The position numbers were made by a program, and so were the translations under genes. From Ostrinia nubilalis (lineage: Eukaryota > Arthropoda > Insecta > Lepidoptera > Crambidae), in contig NC_087093.1 of assembly GCF_963855985.1 (NCBI RefSeq), forward strand, positions 12,601,001-12,665,000: DNA of 64,000 bases, written 5' to 3'. Positions 59,622 through 64,000 of this stretch are shown one piece after another (positions within the stretch are counted from its first letter, which is position 1; every line of letters starts with the position of its first letter). The notes under the pieces were generated by a model. That model saw only the letters and a list, made by a program, of their open reading frames with translations. It ran no database searches and was not told the DNA's origin.

Positions 59622-61460
59622 ATGTTTCTTCTAATGTTTATGTTGTTCATACCAAGTATTCTTGCCTTTGACTTATCCAAGGATAACAACACTTATGTAA
59701 GTACTTCATCAATACCTACACATATCTACATTATTAAGTAAATATTTAAAATATTTGTTTTTATTAATGGTTCATACCTGGCAAGTAGAGACTTATTGTC
59801 TTTATTACTTTAGTATTGGACTACATTGTCCTGTAGCATTTTAGGGTTATTAATAAAAAAATGTAAGTACCTACACTCTATAAAAGTATACACTCTATAA
59901 TGTAAGTGCACTCTATAAAAACATCAATTTATTAATGTAAATTAATGTTACCATCTAGGACTTAAGTTATACAGGTTGTGGTTTTGTAAAACAACGCTCA
60001 TCTCAGGAGTCGTAGTAGGTACACATTAAAGTAATTACAAGAAAAATACAGTGTTGATTTCAATCCTCGCCATATTTATGGAATTGATTAAGTAGCTCGC
60101 CCACGTAATAATACCATATTCCTGATTTCATGGATTTTTTTAATAAATTTTTTTTTGCCATCAGTGTCGTCGTGCATACTACCACCCCTGAGATGGGCGT
60201 GATTTTACAAAAGCACACCCTGTATAATTATTAATGTATGTATGTACTAGTTCCTAAATAGGATCCAGAAGGTTATTGGGAACTCAGTTTGTTATTTAAT
60301 TTTATTTAAAATACATGAAATAGCAATAAAACTCTCTACCATCAGGGTCCCTTCATCATGAAGGTCACAAGCCTTAGCTTCTGTAGAGGGCAAAAATATA
60401 AAAATTTAACGGACTCTACCATATACCTGACTACAGCGCGCAATGGGAGCTATATATTAAATTTGAATAGTACTTTTCACACAAATATTGCGATAAAAGA
60501 AGTAAGTACGAAATTTTTTATAATATTAGGTTATTAATGTTTTATATTATTATTATCCTTTCGTGATGAGGAGATCAACAAGTAAACCAATGTAGCTGGC
60601 ATAGCCCACAGAATTGCCAAACTGATGGACGTTGGGACAGAAAAGTTCTCGAGTGGCACCTATGGACCGGAAGTAGGTGTATATAATGTAGTGAAAGGCT
60701 TCATACTAGCTAGACCGACGACCTAGTGAAGGTCGCGGGCAGTTACCTGGACTGGACTGTGCAAGGCTGGTCGTTGTGGAAATCCTAAGGGATAAACATA
60801 AACATTAAAAAAATGCATAGAATTCTGGGAGTGTCAGTAGTTTGATATGCCATCTTTACCGATCAAAACAAGTAAATTAGATTTTTCTATGGATTTCAGA
60901 TTAAATTATTTTATTACATTAAAAAAAATAATTCATCGAAGCTGCTGTGGAGCACTAAAGTTCATAATGTCTGCCAGAACAGCATAATAATAGCTGAATT
61001 ACTAAACACACAATATAAAACTACGAATTGTGTTATTAAGAAAGTAAGTAAAATTACTTTTCCAGTTTTTGCAACATTTTATTTTACTGCTCATATAATT
61101 ATCATACTGGGTGATTTTATACATATTAGTTCCTCGATAAATGGGCTATCCAACACAATATAATTTCTCAAACTGGTCAGGTGTTCCTGAGATTAGTACG
61201 TTCAAGCAAACAAATAAACAAATTCTTCAGCTTTATAATATTAGTAAGTATAGGTGATGTCAGTAGTAGTTTTAAGTTGTCATTTTAATTTGTTTTAGGG
61301 ATTTCATCACGTAGAGATCAATATCACAGAACTTGCAGCTATAATGATAGGAAAATCATTTTTTTACGGTGATTTTGATGTTCGCTCTATGGTAGCAGAA
61401 AAACGCGGAAATGTGCATTGTATACAAACCGAGTTCTCAGTATTAAAGAAGGGTAAATAA
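59622..61460 (+). CDS. Three-exon gene for a 130-residue secreted glycoprotein of unknown family
   Basis: Exons are 59622-59696, 60346-60501 and 61299-61460. The first two have GTAAGT donors; acceptors are CTACCATCAG and TTTGTTTTAG. All junctions are phase 0 and the frame stays open across 131 codons including TAA. Exon 1 encodes a signal peptide (MFLLMFMLFIPSILA, cleavage likely after Ala15). Exon 2 reads GPFIMKVTSLSFCRGQKYKN and onwards; exon 3 begins GFHHVEINITELAA and ends FSVLKKGK. There are five N-glycosylation sequons (Asn22, 45, 58, 66, 85) and only two mature cysteines (38 and 118), which could form one disulphide. No membrane anchor. It resembles small secreted insect proteins of the lipid-recognition/DUF1091 type in style, but I cannot assign a family. 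The ATG is the first in frame. Introns carry transposon fragments. Confidence 0.75.
59972..60222. mobile_element. Miniature TA-flanked element in intron 1
   Basis: Left end CAGGTTGTGGTTTTGTAAAA; right end reversed CAGGGTGTGCTTTTGTAAAA. Both continue into CGCYCATCTCAGG and are flanked by TA. The 251-bp body has no frame. It lies wholly in intron 1, 275 bases after exon 1 and 123 bases before exon 2. Confidence 0.8.
60578..60792 (+). pseudogene. RTE-clade LINE C-terminal remnant in intron 2
   Basis: Decayed similarity to the RTE protein end (CACAGAATTGCCAAACTGAT, AAAAGTTCTCGAGTGG, GACCGACGACCTAGTGAAGG, GTTGTGGAAATCCTAAGG). The same segments occur in 6425-6672. Sense orientation relative to the gene; many stops. 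Confidence 0.6.
61138..61250 (-). mobile_element. Helitron 5'-end fragment in intron 2
   Basis: Reverse complement of the 5' part of the 25739 element: AATATTATAAAGCTGAAGAA, a TTTGTTTG tract, and CTAATCTCAGGAACACCTGA. Only about 110 bp remain. Confidence 0.65.
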
Positions 61461-61535
61461 TAATATCCTTATTAATTAATGAATTCAAAACCTATGAAAT
61501 ATTACCTCAAGTGTAATGAATTTTTATTGTGTTTT

Positions 61536-61541
61536 AATAAA
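61536..61541 (+). terminator. Polyadenylation signal of the three-exon gene
   Basis: AATAAA lies 76 bases after the stop codon and is followed by T/G-rich sequence (TTTTGGTTGATGTC). It supports exon 3 being terminal rather than spliced onwards at the weak GGTAAAT site at its end. Confidence 0.6.
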
Positions 61542-61691
61542 TAATATTTTGGTTGATGTCAATTTTTAATTTAACTGTAGTTATTTTATTGATGAACCAA
61601 AAAAAATCCAATTTATATAAATTCATATCAGCCACCGGAAAACGGCAATTAAATGTAAAAATTTGAAATGACGTAATAAATAATACTATAC

Positions 61692-61974
61692 AGGGTGTTA
61701 GGTAAATGGGTATATGAGCCGACACTAGCCCATGTTAACATGGTCATATAAATGGTATGGTGAAGTCAGAAATTTGATCTGTATATACGAGTATGATATA
61801 CGGAATTGTGTTTTGACATTTTGTAAAGGGAAGGGGAAAGGTAAGCTAGCTTGCTTCGTAAGGTGGTGTTATTGGTGTCAACCACACAATTTTATTTGAA
61901 AGAAGTTACGTCCTATCATAAGTTATTATTTCGTCGCTACAGTGTCTAAACAGCAAAGTATTTGATAAGTACGT
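61692..61974 (+). repeat. One-sided CAGGGTGTTAGG transposon end
   Basis: TACAGGGTGTTAGGTAAATG, then GAGCCGACACTAGCCCATGT, is a recurrent lepidopteran repeat start. It runs into the duplicated segment at 61975 without its own right end. Confidence 0.5.
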
Positions 61975-62210
61975 ATTAAAGTAATTACAAGAAAAATACA
62001 GAGTGTTGATTTCAATCCTCGCCATATTTATGGAATTGATTAAGTAGCTCGCCCACGTAATACCTAATACCATATTCCTGATTTCATGGATTTTTTAATA
62101 TTTTTTTTTTGCCATCAGTGTCGTCGTGCATACTACCACCCCTGAGATGGGCGTGATTTTACAAAAGCACACCCTGTATAATTATTAATGTATGTATGTA
62201 CTAGTTCCTA
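61975..62210 (+). repeat. Second copy of an intron-1 segment (direct duplication)
   Basis: Nearly identical to about 60025-60256, including the right half of the miniature element. The match continues past its TA-flanked end for about 30 more bases (ATTATTAATGTATGTATGTA then CTAGTTCCTA). Shared flanks imply copying of the locus rather than a second transposition. Confidence 0.8.
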
Positions 62211-63050
62211 ACCCTTAAATTGGCACTCATTGAACCCTTGCTTCAAAAATGGTCAAATTTGGGATTTAGGTATTGTTTTGATAGATTAAGAAAAAAATTT
62301 TTTCTTTTTGAAAAAAATTCAATTAGTATAGAAGTTATGACTGTCACTCAAAACGGACATTGCCAATTATTTAGCATTACATCCATGTCACTTAGGGCGG
62401 ACATTGCCAGTTTAGGAAAACAAAGTAAAACAACTTTTATTAATAACAATACAGGAATCCCTGATAATCAGCCTCTGGCTAATCCAGCGCCTTTTGCAAT
62501 CCATCCGGACTATTTACTGTTGATTTTACATAAATTTATCAAAAAATACCCAGACATAAAAAGAGAAACTGACTGCCTGATAAATCAACATAAATCCCAA
62601 ACCGGTGGGTATAAAGACACAAATTTTGGCATGTAGGTTCCTTATTAGGGTCTAAGGGTGTTATTAGAAAGGATTTTTCCAAAAATACCCCCTAAGGGGG
62701 TGAAATGGGGGTTCAAAGTTTGTAGGGCGAAACAAAATTAGTTGCACTATTTAATTCGAAATTTCACAGGAGTACTCCTATAGATAAATTAATAAACACG
62801 TGTTTCAGGTTATTTCAGAATTCAACCCCTAAAAGGGGGAAATGGGGTAAAAATGTCTAAAAATCAACATGAGTATTTATTACTCATACATGGCGTTGTC
62901 CGTTTTAAGTGACATTACATTTGTAACCTTGAAATGAATGAAAAAAAATCGATATTTTTTTACAGTTTTGGCAATAATCGTCAGTTTTATTCGTTAATAT
63001 TCTAAAATCAGTCAATAAAGCACAAGAACAAGTGTAATACCCACTAGGGC
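62211..63050. repeat. Repeat-derived segment with a three-fold 24-bp motif
   Basis: GTCACTCAAAACGGACATTG (62343) and GTCACTTAGGGCGGACATTG (62387) are direct near-copies, and an inverted copy (GTCCGTTTTAAGTGAC) lies at 62898-62913. CCCCTAAGGGGGTGAAATGG (62691) is typical of Helitron-like interiors. The 138-codon frame at 62220-62636 overlaps these motifs and starts on TTG, so I do not call it a gene. Confidence 0.5.
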
Positions 63051-63054
63051 ATGA

Positions 63055-63165
63055 ATATCGGAATCTCGGAATCTCGTAATATCGGAATCTCGGAAGACAA
63101 GATCCGATATTACAATTCCGATATTGAGCGACCCAATATCGTAATATCGGAATCAGATAAAGGTT
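63055..63165. repeat. Cluster of ATATCGGAATC-type short repeats
   Basis: AATATCGGAATCTCGGAATC and variants occur several times in direct and inverted orientation within 110 bp. This resembles the subterminal motif array of one end of a DNA transposon; no second end was seen. Confidence 0.5.
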
Positions 63166-63394
63166 TTAATTGAGACTTAAACAAAGCGTTTAAAAGCGCC
63201 ATAACCTGCTACAAAGCTCAAAGTACATGATTGGCAAAGACCAATGATTTTCTCATGTCTTTCAACATCACTTTTCCCACTGCAAATAATTATTAACCAT
63301 AACATGTTCTAAAACAATTTTAGCACTTGCCGTACTTGGTCTTAGCAATGAAAAACGACATCTCAACTCCCTTCCAAACATTAATAAAATTGGA

Positions 63395-63856
63395 CTATGG
63401 CCCGTCAGTTCTGCGTACTATGTGCCCTGCCCATTGCCACTTCAGCTTGCTATTCCGTCGGGCTATGTCAGCGACTTTAGTTCGTCAACAGAGCTTCTCA
63501 TTTCTGATTCGAACTCGTAAAGAAACACCAAGCACAGCCCTCTTCATAGCACGCTGTGCAACTTTGAGAGGCCACGTTTCCGAGCCGTATATTATCACTG
63601 GTAACACACATTGTTTGAGGACTTTCGTCTTTAAGCACTGAGGTATTTTGGACGAAAAGATGTTGTGTAGTTTCCCGAACGCGGCCCAGCCGAGTAGAAT
63701 TTGACGATTTACCGCTTTCTCGAAATTGAATCTACTTAGCTGAATCGTTAATCCGAGGTTGACATGCTTGTCAACAATCTCGAAAATCAGGCTCCCAACC
63801 GAAAATAGGTAGGGCGGAACATGGTCATAAGCTTCGTTTTGTCCATGTCCAAGGCC
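63395..63856 (-). pseudogene. RTE-clade LINE reverse transcriptase fragment
   Basis: Minus-strand frames read NFEKAVNRQILLGWAAFGKL, SSKIPQCLKTKVLKQCVLPV, IYGSETWPLK and AQRAMKRAVLGVSLRVRIRN, then LKWQWAGHIVRRTDG. This is the segment downstream of the catalytic YADD box in RTE-clade elements, ending just before the usual C-terminus. It has at least one in-frame stop (after RNEKLC) and a frame change near 63800, so it is dead. The plus-strand frame at 63327-63641 is its shadow. It abuts an AT repeat. Confidence 0.88.
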
Positions 63857-63859
63857 TAC

Positions 63860-63906
63860 CTAATATATATTATATATATATATATTTATAATATATATAT
63901 ATATAT
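63860..63906. repeat. (TA)n microsatellite
   Basis: An AT dinucleotide tract of about 45 bp, placed between the RTE fragment and the next element, consistent with the TA preference of the latter. Confidence 0.85.
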
Positions 63907-63907
63907 G

Positions 63908-64000
63908 TGTTACGGTCAAAGTGATAAATGTGAAAATTATGAATAATCGCCGGTTATTATGAAAAATTACCGCATGATTTGGTAAATGTGATTAATATGA
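63908..64000 (+). mobile_element. Left end of a TGTTACGG miniature element, cut by the window edge
   Basis: TGTTACGGTCAAAGTGATAA, then CCGGTTATTATGAAAAATTA and CCGCATGATTTGG, matches the reversed right end of 31631-32077 closely. The rest lies beyond the window. Confidence 0.8.

Noticed and set aside
62220..62636. 138-codon plus-strand frame
   Set aside because: It starts on TTG, contains two copies of a repeated 24-bp motif, has no recognisable domain and lies in repeat-derived sequence. A translated search could reopen it.
63327..63641. 104-codon plus-strand frame
   Set aside because: It is the antisense shadow of an RTE reverse-transcriptase fragment that reads clearly on the minus strand.

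Overview
This is eukaryotic, AT-rich, gene-poor DNA that most probably comes from a moth or butterfly (Lepidoptera). The evidence is its repeats. It has Lep1-type Helitron ends (a 3' hairpin followed by CTAG and a target T), the short Helitron-like family ending GGGTCAGCTAG, and miniature elements starting AACCGGCCAAGTGCG. It also has AACCGACTTC/GAAGTCGGTT elements, RTE-clade LINE tails, a tRNA-derived SINE, and many TA-flanked CAGGGTGT termini. I see no bacterial operons, rRNA, CRISPR arrays or viral genomes. Family names are from memory of lepidopteran repeats; no database was searched.

One convincing host gene was found. It is a three-exon plus-strand gene at 59622-61460 encoding a 130-residue secreted glycoprotein. 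It has consensus splice sites, intact phase, a signal peptide, and a polyadenylation signal at 61536. Three weaker coding candidates are 38687-38977 (minus), 46577-46767 (plus) and 51357-51584 (minus, next to a Helitron 3' end).

The rest is transposon archaeology. 1.0-2.4 kb: a TA-flanked element with roughly 90-bp inverted ends, interrupted by a 5'-truncated jockey-type LINE and a Helitron-like fragment. 3.4-7.5 kb: miniature elements, SINE and RTE fragments, and a complete Lep1 Helitron. 11.96-17.32 kb: a nested stack. A TTAA-flanked piggyBac-like element holds a 4.1-kb hAT-like element with an exact 8-bp duplication. That element holds a repeat copy split by a 2.9-kb TG...CA insertion, which itself carries a small hAT-like element. 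24.46-27.56 kb: a 3.1-kb element with 9-bp duplications and GCATAA subterminal arrays. It encloses a CAAG satellite with a 198-bp higher-order period, a GC-rich foldback and a Helitron. 35.66-37.0 kb: an inverted repeat with arms of about 430 bp. 47-59 kb: further Helitron, hAT, RTE and miniature elements. 63.4-63.9 kb: a decayed RTE reverse-transcriptase fragment.

Between the repeats are long stretches of complex single-copy sequence with no open gene structure, rich in TAAT and TTTATT motifs. They look like intergenic or intronic regulatory DNA, but that is inference.
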